Assembly: GCA_035542475.1 (NCBI GenBank)
Contig: DATKLL010000130.1
Location: forward strand, 1 to 5,114
DNA from: DATKLL01 sp035542475
GTDB lineage: Bacteria; Desulfobacterota; Syntrophia; Syntrophales; UBA2185
Length of the DNA: 5,114 nucleotides
Direction of reading: 5' to 3'
The notes beneath the pieces were generated by a model that had not been told where the DNA came from, did no database searches, and saw only the letters and a list, made by a program, of their open reading frames with translations. Position numbers and translations under genes: made by a program. Below, one piece after another: positions 1-5,088 of the stretch (position 1 is its first letter; every line of letters starts with the position of its first letter).

Positions 1-573
1 AACAATCCTGTTCTGGTCAATGGCAAAAAGAATCTTCGGAGGTTCGATTCCTTCAACCAGTGGAACGTTGGCAACCATATATCCTTTTGTGGCAAGATAT
101 ATGGACAGGGGAGTTTTCGATGTCCGGGAAACCCCGACCAGGACGATATCAGCCTGATGGAGGTCCTGCACGAGTTGTCCGTCATCATGTTTGACCGTGA
201 AATTGATTGACTCAAGTTTCCTGATGTATTCCTCGTTTACCTTATAGCGGAGTCCAGGTTTGCGCTTAGCCGGCATGTTTAAAAACTCCTGCATCTCGCT
301 GATGATCGGCGTTATCAGGTCTATTGCCTTCAGCCCGTGTCGCTCTGCCTCCGCATAGAGAAAGTTGGCATGGTTAGGGTCTACCAGGGTATAGACGATC
401 AGCCCAGGCTGCTTCTCCACGTCCTCAATTGCTTTTCTGATTTCTTCAAGAGTGCGTAAATGGCTTTTCCTGTGCAATTCGGTACTGGAATCGTCAAATT
501 GCGCAAGGGTAGTTTTTACAACCCTCTCACCGGTTTCACCGGCGGAACTCGAAAATATGTAAATATGCTTCAT
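1..573 (-). CDS. PpsR/PDRP1-family regulatory kinase/pyrophosphorylase, 3' end cut by window edge
   Basis: This is a bifunctional ADP-dependent Ser/Thr kinase and phosphate-dependent phosphorylase of the DUF299/Kinase-PPPase family. Family members switch pyruvate phosphate dikinase or PEP synthase off and on by modifying a threonine, setting flux between pyruvate and PEP in the cytoplasm. My translation gives 191 codons without a stop, starting MKHIYIFSSSAGETGERVVK (the family N-terminal pattern). LVDP is at 63-66, KHDDG at 128-132, the P-loop-like GVSRTSKTPLS at 147-157, and a VPLVEGIEPPKILFAID block at 170-186. Family members are usually about 270 residues, so roughly 80 C-terminal residues lie outside the window. 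The ATG overlaps the stop of the upstream glgC fragment (ATGA), and no Shine-Dalgarno sequence is present in the 20 bases before it, suggesting translational coupling. The DNA does not tell whether the target is PPDK or PEP synthase. Confidence 0.93.
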   Translation of the reverse strand, partial: MKHIYIFSSSAGETGERVVKTTLAQFDDSSTELHRKSHLRTLEEIRKAIEDVEKQPGLIVYTLVDPNHANFLYAEAERHGLKAIDLITPIISEMQEFLNMPAKRKPGLRYKVNEEYIRKLESINFTVKHDDGQLVQDLHQADIVLVGVSRTSKTPLSIYLATKGYMVANVPLVEGIEPPKILFAIDQNRIV

Positions 574-779
574 GTTATTTGATTGATCAACGGTTGCGAT
601 AATGGCTCCACGAGAATTTTTATGTTTATATTACCCGAATTGATAAAATTATTAAGGGCAAAATCAATTATCCGATATTTCCCATTAAATGGAACCGCCG
701 GCTTGGCCCGTAAAGCAGTCATCGGTTTCAAACAATCTCCATCACCGCCGGGAAAGATCATCCCCATTACCTCTCGCAT
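570..779 (-). pseudogene. Duplicated 5' fragment of glgC (69 codons), overlapping the PpsR-family start
   Basis: This 69-residue frame aligns without gaps to residues 1-69 of the full glgC at 2572-1359. By my count there are 27 mismatches in 205 bases (about 87% DNA identity) and 16 of 69 residue differences (77% identity). The excess of amino-acid changes points to relaxed selection. The nucleotide-binding loop GGVGERL has become GGDGDCL, losing the arginine of the GxGxR motif, and FGGKYR has become FNGKYR. With no remaining catalytic or beta-helix domain it cannot be an ADP-glucose pyrophosphorylase. Homology ends at about base 575, where the frame meets TGA inside the overlap ATGA with the next gene. 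Its own Shine-Dalgarno is stronger than that of the parent gene. It is either a deletion remnant of a second glgC or a fragment kept as a translated leader. Confidence 0.88.
575..779. repeat. Direct repeat copy A (partner at 2368-2572)
   Basis: These 205 bases match 2368-2572 at a constant offset of 1793 bases without gaps, about 87% identical by hand count. The longest perfectly shared stretches include the ends around TACCTCTCGCAT and GGAACCGCCGGCTTGGCCC. Recombination between the copies would remove 1793 bp, including the response regulator and most of glgC. Confidence 0.9.
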
Positions 780-788
780 ATTACCGCG

Positions 789-796
789 CCTCCTTT
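789..796 (-). promoter_or_regulatory. Strong Shine-Dalgarno of the glgC fragment
   Basis: The minus strand reads AAAGGAGG, nine bases before the fragment's ATG. The equivalent site before the parent glgC is only AAAGGA. As the downstream PpsR-family gene has no site of its own, this is probably the ribosome entry point for both reading frames. Confidence 0.7.
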
Positions 797-840
797 CCTT
801 ACCACTTAATCCGTGACATTACTTCCATAATCTGCGGGCT

Positions 841-1233
841 TTAACAGTTGCTGCCGAGAATACTTCTTATCTTGCCTAAAAGGTCTTCCTTTGAAAATGG
901 TTTGGGAATAAATCCCACCTGGTTTCTAGGCATCTCACTGCATTGGGTCATGTTCGCCGAATAGCCACTAATAAAAATCATCTTTATACCAGGATTGATC
1001 TTACAAATTTCTTCATACAATACCCGCCCTTTCATTTTAGGCATAACCATGTCAGAAATCGCCAGAGAAATGGTATCCTGATGCCTTTTAAATTTTCTGA
1101 GGGCATCCTCGCCATCTTCTGCAATTATCAACTTGAAGCCCGCTTTAGACAGTGTCGTTTTAAGAAAAAGCCGCACAAACTCTTCATCCTCTGCCACCAG
1201 GATTGTCCCGAAGCTCTCTCTTGGAAGTACCAT
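841..1233 (-). CDS. Single-domain response regulator (receiver/CheY-like)
   Basis: This is a phosphorelay receiver protein of 130 residues and almost nothing besides the REC domain. Visible features are the acidic pair E15-D16 in ILVAEDEE, the phospho-acceptor D61 in LAISDMVMP, the switch serine S89 in FISGY, and the conserved lysine K111 in PKPF. The style (ILVAEDEE, FISGY, KPF) resembles receiver domains at the C-terminus of hybrid histidine kinases, but an in-frame TGA at 1254-1252 shows that it starts here as a separate protein. The ATG is preceded by GGAG at suitable distance. There is no DNA-binding or enzymatic output domain, so it probably acts by protein contact or as a phosphate relay. 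No cognate kinase is in the window. It sits 125 bases after glgC and 61 bases before the glgC fragment, so co-transcription is possible. Confidence 0.9.
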   Translation of the reverse strand: MVLPRESFGTILVAEDEEFVRLFLKTTLSKAGFKLIIAEDGEDALRKFKRHQDTISLAISDMVMPKMKGRVLYEEICKINPGIKMIFISGYSANMTQCSEMPRNQVGFIPKPFSKEDLLGKIRSILGSNC

Positions 1234-1358
1234 TATATTTTCTCCATTGAATCAAAAATTTTTTAAAATTGTAGGATAGTCTTCAGGAATAGGTATAAGG
1301 TCTTGACATGCGACGCTAAAACATTAAAGTTGGTGTTACCCCATTGTTTTATTATCAT

Positions 1359-2572
1359 TCAATCGGTAAAAATAAAGTTCTTCGGTATAACAGTGATGCC
1401 TTCCGACACCTTGAACCCGCGTGCCTCGTCCTGCTCCTTTGAGAAGCCGATTTGAGTGCAAGGTGGAACTTTCACATTCTTATCGATTATCGCTCTCTGT
1501 ATCTTTGCCCCCTCTCCGATCGTGACTCCTGCAAATATGACACTTTCCCGGATGGAGGCCTCTTTTTCAACGCGTACTCTTTTACTGAGCACCGAGTTGC
1601 TGATTTCGGCCTGGGTAACTATACATCCGCCGCTCATGATTACATTATCCACCAGGGATTGCCTGAATACGAATTTTGCAGGAGGAGTAAAGTCCGGCGA
1701 AGTTTTTACAGGCCACAGTTCATTGTATAAGTTCAGAGCAGGTTTGATACTCACCAGCTCCATGTTGGCCTCCCAGTATGATCTGATTGTGCCGACATCC
1801 CGCCAGTAAACGTTGTCTTCTCCGGGGACTCTGTTATCGGCGAAATCATACGCGAACATCCTAAGGCCTTTTTTCAGCATCAGCGGTATTACATTTTTTC
1901 CGAAGTCATGAGATGACCCTTCCATTTTTGAATCTTCATGCAATATTTCCATCAGAATCGGGATTTCAGCCAGATAATTCCCCATCGACGTGAGGCAGAA
2001 GCCAGGGTTTCCCGGAATTTCCTTTGGACTTTTCGGTTTTTCTTCAAATCCCATGATCCGTCTTTGTTCGTCAACCTCAATAATTCCGAAACGGCCAGCA
2101 TCCTCAGTTTTTATGACCATTGATGAAATAGTAAAATCCGATTCCTTTTCCAAAATTGATACCGGTCCAACTGACTCACATCCATCTTGAAGATATGATC
2201 GCCAGAAAAGATGGCCACCCTCGTGTACTGCGGATTATCCCTGAAAATATTAAGATTCTGATAGACAGCATCCGCTGTGCTTTTGTACCAGTCATCGCTG
2301 ACCCTCTTTTGCGCCGGGATCGAGTGGACAAAAAAATTGTACACTGGAACCGAAGGCCACAGGTTGCTTATGTGATTGATCAGCGGTTGCGATAATGTCT
2401 GCACGAGGATTTTTATGTTGTTAATCCCGGAATTGATAAAATTATTAAGGACAAAATCAACAATCCGATATTTCCCACCAAATGGAACCGCCGGCTTGGC
2501 CCTTAATGCAGTAAGCGGTTTCAAACGTTCTCCCACACCACCGGCAAGGATTATCCCCATTACCTCTCGCAT
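1359..2572 (-). pseudogene. glgC: Glucose-1-phosphate adenylyltransferase (ADP-glucose pyrophosphorylase), frameshifted
   Basis: The enzyme makes ADP-glucose from ATP and glucose-1-phosphate, the committed step of bacterial glycogen synthesis. The reading frame is split into 2572-2111 and 2153-1359. Joined with two bases removed it gives 403 residues, close to the family norm. The nucleotidyltransferase domain shows GGVGERL (11-17), PAVPFGGKYR (28-37), WYKSTADAVYQN (95-106), SGDHIFKMD (123-131), GFEEKP (174-179), HDFGK (221-225) and YWRDVGT (255-261). A left-handed beta-helix C-terminal region follows. The break lies at the T4 run at 2155-2152. Deleting two T's restores Q-L-E-K in exact register with the remembered E. 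coli GlgC sequence, so a 2-base insertion is the simplest explanation. The second half opens with TTG and has no Shine-Dalgarno sequence. A sequencing or assembly error is possible because every motif is intact on both sides. Confidence 0.92.
2368..2572. repeat. Direct repeat copy B (5' end of the full glgC)
   Basis: This is the partner of the repeat at 575-779. It is the ancestral-looking copy, as its reading frame keeps all nucleotidyltransferase motifs and continues into the rest of glgC. The similarity extends only weakly into the ribosome-binding region beyond 2572. Confidence 0.9.
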
Positions 2573-2582
2573 AGTATCCCCA

Positions 2583-2588
2583 TCCTTT
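2583..2588 (-). promoter_or_regulatory. Shine-Dalgarno of glgC
   Basis: The minus strand reads AAAGGA ten bases before the glgC ATG at 2572. It supports that ATG as the start. The first residues MREVMGIILAGG also match the expected N-terminus of the nucleotidyltransferase domain. Confidence 0.55.
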
Positions 2589-2619
2589 CTGTGATCATAA
2601 AAGCTTTCGGCTCTTTCCT

Positions 2620-2865
2620 TTACAGTTTCGCATGTGCGATGTGATAGTTGTTCCTCAACCCTTCATTTTTAGTCATGAGTAATCCCAACACAGCCGTCGT
2701 ATTTACCGTGGGGTTATATCCGAACAAATTAATTTTATTGCTCAGATTCAGCAGCACCCTAGAGCGTGCAATGGTAACAAACCATATCCTTCTTTTACAT
2801 CTGGAATAGTTAATATCGATCCGGGCGGAGTATCCATTGTCTTGTGAAGTAAATTTTATAACCAA
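2620..2865 (-). CDS. Uncharacterised 81-codon frame, weakly STAS-like, possibly decayed
   Basis: I do not recognise this firmly. The frame begins at TTG with no good Shine-Dalgarno sequence and ends 47 bases before glgC. Its N-terminus (IKFTSQDNGYSARID), the stretch VLLNLSNKINLF (residues 37-48) and the tail AVLGLLMTKNEGLRNN (58-73) resemble in order the strands and helix of small STAS-domain proteins (anti-sigma-antagonist or chemotaxis type). The middle (about 20-36) does not fit, and in a neighbouring frame part of it reads more like a helix. One possibility is therefore a STAS gene damaged by small insertions or deletions. The other is that the open frame is chance in an AT-rich stretch. 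No key phosphorylatable serine could be placed. Confidence 0.25.
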   Translation of the reverse strand: MVIKFTSQDNGYSARIDINYSRCKRRIWFVTIARSRVLLNLSNKINLFGYNPTVNTTAVLGLLMTKNEGLRNNYHIAHAKL

Positions 2866-2935
2866 TGGAAAACGGGAGGGGACTTACAAACAAAAGTAAG
2901 CTTGATTGGTCAGGTTTAACAGCATTGGTGCCAGA

Positions 2936-3121
2936 CTATTTTCTATATGAGAATCCATTCAGGTTCGTATCAAGGCCGAGATGTTTTTTAAATAACCGGG
3001 TAATATTATCTTTAAAATAAAATAAATCAACCCAACGAAAGTAGGATTTTTGGTGGGAGAAAATATCTGCAATAACAGCTTTAAAAAACAGAACCATCCC
3101 CCCAAAAAGGTTTATTTTCAT
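2936..3121 (-). CDS. Hypothetical 61-residue protein
   Basis: This short frame has an ATG start and GAGG about five bases upstream on the minus strand, which is the main reason to list it. The product is rich in aromatic and hydrophobic residues at the N-terminus (NLFGGMVLFFKAVIADIF, residues 3-20), which could be a single membrane-associated segment. A basic stretch with RLFKKHL follows at 42-48. No family is recognised. The stop is TAG, after which the frame continues for a stretch without obvious homology. Base composition is AT-rich. It may be a small membrane peptide, the head of a decayed gene, or spurious. Confidence 0.25.
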   Translation of the reverse strand: MKINLFGGMVLFFKAVIADIFSHQKSYFRWVDLFYFKDNITRLFKKHLGLDTNLNGFSYRK

Positions 3122-3331
3122 AATGCCTCGAATTTAAAGGCGTTGACATCCTAGAGCGCTGGCCGATGACCTCGACGCAAACGGTCGCCTATTGCTTCAA
3201 ATCCATCTGTATTCTTATCATTCACCATAAATTTCATTTATACTTTCAGAAGATTCCCGCTCATCAATTGACGCAACCGCCCGTATCAAGTAATCTTCAA
3301 AGCTGGCTTTGCGATAACAAGAGGAAACAGC

Positions 3332-3514
3332 ATGAATGCGGAAGAATACAAGAAAGTAATAGCAATGGCTGTCGAGAACGAAACTGAAGCATACGATTTC
3401 TACAAAGCGGCAGGGTAAAAGGTAAATGAAGCCAACCTGAAATCCATATTTAAGGATTTGGCTGATGAATAAAAGACCCATCAAGTTTTTCATTTAATAC
3501 CAGGAATGCTTTAG
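3332..3514 (+). pseudogene. Rubrerythrin-like ferritin-fold diiron protein, N-terminal remnant with in-frame stops
   Basis: Rubrerythrin-family proteins are four-helix-bundle diiron proteins, mostly of anaerobes, that reduce peroxide or handle iron in the cytoplasm. The frame starts at ATG 3332 after a good GAGGAAA site at 3321-3327 and reads MNAEEYKKVIAMAVENETEA, then YDFYKAAG. A TAA follows at 3416-3418, then KVNEANLKSIFKDLADE, a TAA at 3470-3472 and KTHQVF. The family pattern is helix 1 with the ligand Glu in NExEAxxFY (here E17), then a second helix ending E-x-x-H. Both TAA codons occupy positions where the family has Glu, so each could be GAA changed to TAA by a single G-to-T. The second is exactly the ExxH iron ligand, with H50 still present. 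Homology fades after about 3490, and a TAG follows at 3512. The C-terminal half of the domain is missing. Confidence 0.8.
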
Positions 3515-4026
3515 CACTAGAGCTTTCTCAGGGCGTGGTTCGGATGGACCTCTTAGCTCGGTATCAAACACGCTGCACGCCTTTTTTGTGGCCCAAGAAA
3601 TGCTTTTTACCGCCGTAAGCCCCAGTAATCTGATTTAATGTGCGGCTGTCCATTGTGCAGCTATTGTACGTCGCTGGTGTTTTTCACACCGAATAAGATA
3701 CATACTGTTTTTACCTGGCAATCATTCATAACAAAATTGGGCATAGGATTAACGGAACAAAAAGGAGGAGTAAAGACGGCTAGAGGTAAGGATGAATGGA
3801 TTCCCACCGCTGACAAAAACCTCTTGGCGCGCCTTTACTAAAGCTACTTCCCTCAGCACATCATATATTGTCAAGAAGCATCAAACATTTTGAGCGGTTG
3901 GTGTTTCAAAATATGGTCAATCCCTCGCCCTCATATAATTATTCGTATTTTTGCATATCCGACTTAAAGGTGGTTTTTTTATTAACAATTGAATGGGTTG
4001 CCGGAAACTCTATCGGTGGTCCTTGT
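3515..4026. other. About 500 bases with no supportable gene
   Basis: I see no convincing coding sequence, RNA gene or repeat array on either strand. The plus strand has a 67-codon open frame (3638-3841) of unlikely composition. The only notable element in it is the orphan Shine-Dalgarno sequence at 3764-3770. The stretch from about 3850 to 4000 is AT-rich with homopolymer runs (T7 near 3974). It separates a plus-strand pseudogene from the minus-strand cysteine-rich genes and looks like decayed or spacer DNA. Confidence 0.5.
3764..3770 (+). promoter_or_regulatory. Orphan Shine-Dalgarno GGAGGAG ahead of an ACG codon
   Basis: The sequence AAAGGAGGAG is followed, seven bases after GGAGG, by ACG (3776-3778). 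That codon opens a frame reading ARGKDEWIPTADKNLLARLY and ends in TAA at 3839-3841. If ACG was once ATG, this is the head of a lost gene. ACG is an extremely poor initiator, so translation is doubtful. No family was recognised. Confidence 0.3.
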
Positions 4027-4227
4027 TCACTGGTCTGAAAATATTCCATCGGTCTGCGTAGCGGGCAAACAATCTTTTTCGCGAACTTTAGCCAGGGCGG
4101 TCCTGTCCTCTTCATTCGCCAATGCGCAAGGCATGCATGAAATACGGCCTTTTTTTATCATTTGATGGTAGTCATGGGAGCAGTAAATAAGAATCAGCCT
4201 CCGCGTGCTTTCAGCTCGTCCACTTAT
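4027..4227 (-). other. Open frame with four cysteines, start unresolved
   Basis: This 66-codon open stretch begins right after an in-frame TAA and ends in TGA at 4029-4027. It overlaps the end of the upstream gene by a few bases. It contains IYCSHDYHQMIKKGRISCMP, then CALANEEDRTALAKVREKDC. The cysteines are at 16, 31, 34 and 53 of the open stretch, giving one CxxC. A strong GGAGG (4202-4198) precedes it, but no ATG, GTG or TTG lies at proper spacing. The first ATG is at 4161 and lacks a ribosome site. Only ATT codons (4194, 4188) are near. It could be a real small cysteine protein with an unusual start, a gene that lost its start or was frameshifted, or chance. No signal peptide is visible in this frame. 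Confidence 0.22.
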
Positions 4228-4538
4228 TTAAGAAACTTTTTGCCCGCTGAGTCATAGCAGATATCACCGCCGAGGTCGAATTCGGAAACACAGCCCACGC
4301 ATTTTCCCTCGCATGCGGAATACATGGAATTGCAGACTTTGGCGGCGTCATTGGGAACGATAACCGTGAGGTCACCGATACGGTTACCCCCTTCGGTATC
4401 CCACTTGTAACATGATGCCGACACGGCCTCGCTATAGGTCTGAGCGGCATTCACGGGAATGAAAGCAGTAATGATCAAAGTGATGAAGAAGACCGACGCC
4501 CGGACTGTCCCACCTATTTTCTTCGTTGATCCGTCCAT
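4224..4538 (-). CDS. Small exported six-cysteine protein, family not recognised
   Basis: The gene encodes 104 residues from ATG 4538. A GTG at 4550 would add four residues (V/M-I-A-D), but AAGGTG would then overlap the start itself. At 4538 the AAGG lies about 11 bases upstream, a little far but workable. The N-terminus has basic residues (KK, R), a hydrophobic core (SVFFITLIITAFIPV) and an AxA-like cleavage site VNA-A, so export through Sec is likely. The mature part has six cysteines (43, 69, 76, 80, 83 and 94 in this numbering). The cluster C-x3-C-x2-C lacks a following histidine, so it is not a c-type haem site; disulfides or metal binding are likelier. It starts 53 bases after the stop of the GLG1-repeat gene, suggesting an operon. 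After its TAA the frame continues for nine codons (VDELKARGG) to TGA, so the natural end may be later. Confidence 0.65.
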   Translation of the reverse strand: MDGSTKKIGGTVRASVFFITLIITAFIPVNAAQTYSEAVSASCYKWDTEGGNRIGDLTVIVPNDAAKVCNSMYSACEGKCVGCVSEFDLGGDICYDSAGKKFLK

Positions 4539-4591
4539 ATCAGCAATCACCTTTCTTCCCGTGCATTAGGATGACTTATGCTGGAAATGAT

Positions 4592-5014
4592 TCACTGGCC
4601 CGGTTTTCTGGTTCCTTCGTACTGTGCCCTAATCGGGACGAACTTTTCCCGGCACTCCGGTGCAAGTTCGTTCACATGCGGTTTCAGGCACTTTAACAAG
4701 CGTCCGCCCCCCGGTGTCACTCCCGCACAGAATTTTGAAATATCCTTCGCACAGGCCTGTTTTGCTTCTTCCACCTTCTGCAGGACCACCTTGATCTTTT
4801 CCCGGCAGACAGTCGACAATTCACTGTCGTGATCCTGCAGACACTGCACAATGCGCCCCTCTCCCGGTCGTACATCATTGCAATATTTTTCAATTTCGTC
4901 CGCACAGGGCTTTTGAGAGGCACGTTCCGCGGGAAAAGCAACCGTTGGTATTGCAAGCAAAACCCCAAGTAACAGGGCATGGAAATAAAGTCTGCTACCA
5001 TGCTGTCGGGTCAT
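4592..5014 (-). CDS. Exported cysteine-rich repeat protein (GLG1/Cys_rich_FGFR type, two repeats)
   Basis: The product is 140 residues from ATG 5014. AAAGGAG at 5027-5021 lies six bases before this ATG and practically touches the alternative ATG at 5020, so 5014 is preferred. The N-terminus (MTRQHGSRLYFHALLLGVLL, then AIPTVAFPA) is a signal peptide with cleavage likely near AFPA. The mature protein holds two repeats with identical spacing C-x7-C-x12-C-x11-C (cysteines 37, 45, 58, 70 and 88, 96, 109, 121). Each contains P-G-x-G-R between the second and third cysteine and a CREK ending. A basic linker with KVVLQKVEEAKQ joins them. This is the PF00839 cysteine-rich repeat known from animal Golgi apparatus protein 1 and also found in bacterial exported proteins. 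The molecular role in bacteria is not established. Disulfide-bonded periplasmic or surface location is inferred. Confidence 0.85.
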   Translation of the reverse strand: MTRQHGSRLYFHALLLGVLLAIPTVAFPAERASQKPCADEIEKYCNDVRPGEGRIVQCLQDHDSELSTVCREKIKVVLQKVEEAKQACAKDISKFCAGVTPGGGRLLKCLKPHVNELAPECREKFVPIRAQYEGTRKPGQ

Positions 5015-5020
5015 ATCCAT

Positions 5021-5027
5021 CTCCTTT
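5021..5027 (-). promoter_or_regulatory. Shine-Dalgarno fixing the start of the GLG1-repeat protein
   Basis: AAAGGAG on the minus strand lies six bases before ATG 5014. It would leave no room for initiation at ATG 5020 and is much too close to support the longer frame beginning at 5104. Confidence 0.7.
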
Positions 5028-5059
5028 AAGGTCCTGTCGTAAAGATCGTTTCGACCAAG

Positions 5060-5088
5060 CTCCGGACAAGAAAGATTGACACTCCGGA
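5060..5088 (-). repeat. Two direct TCCGGAG repeats 22 bases apart upstream of the cysteine-rich genes
   Basis: The minus strand carries TCCGGAG at 5088-5082 and again at 5066-5060. The start-to-start distance is 22 bases, about two helical turns, roughly 50-70 bases before the start codon. Such paired sites can be operators for a dimeric activator or repressor. The core TCCGGA is palindromic and the copies are short, so chance is a real alternative. Confidence 0.25.

Noticed and set aside
943..2594. Plus-strand open frames opposite glgC and the receiver gene
   Set aside because: They are antisense shadows of confidently identified minus-strand genes, with no family resemblance or ribosome sites.
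3143..3175. TTGACA at 3143-3148 as a promoter for the rubrerythrin remnant
   Set aside because: No acceptable -10 hexamer is found 16-18 bases downstream (ATGACC region).
3218..3493. 91-codon minus-strand frame
   Set aside because: It lies antisense to the well-supported rubrerythrin remnant, and its hydrophobic low-complexity part mirrors that gene. The short end after 3311 looks protein-like but has no start or family.
3332..3514. Reassigned genetic code with TAA as glutamate
   Set aside because: TAA is used as the true stop of the receiver gene, no bacterium is known with TAA as Glu, and the rest of the rubrerythrin domain is missing. Gene decay explains it better.
3525..3575. tRNA-like words (GGTTCGGAT, TTAGCTCGGT)
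   Set aside because: They occur in the wrong order and no acceptor, anticodon or T stems can be formed.
4128..4157. AAGGC / GCCTT inverted repeat followed by a T run on the plus strand, as a terminator
   Set aside because: The stem is only 5 bp with a 14-base loop, and no plus-strand gene lies upstream. The T run is the A-rich Lys codons of the minus-strand frame.
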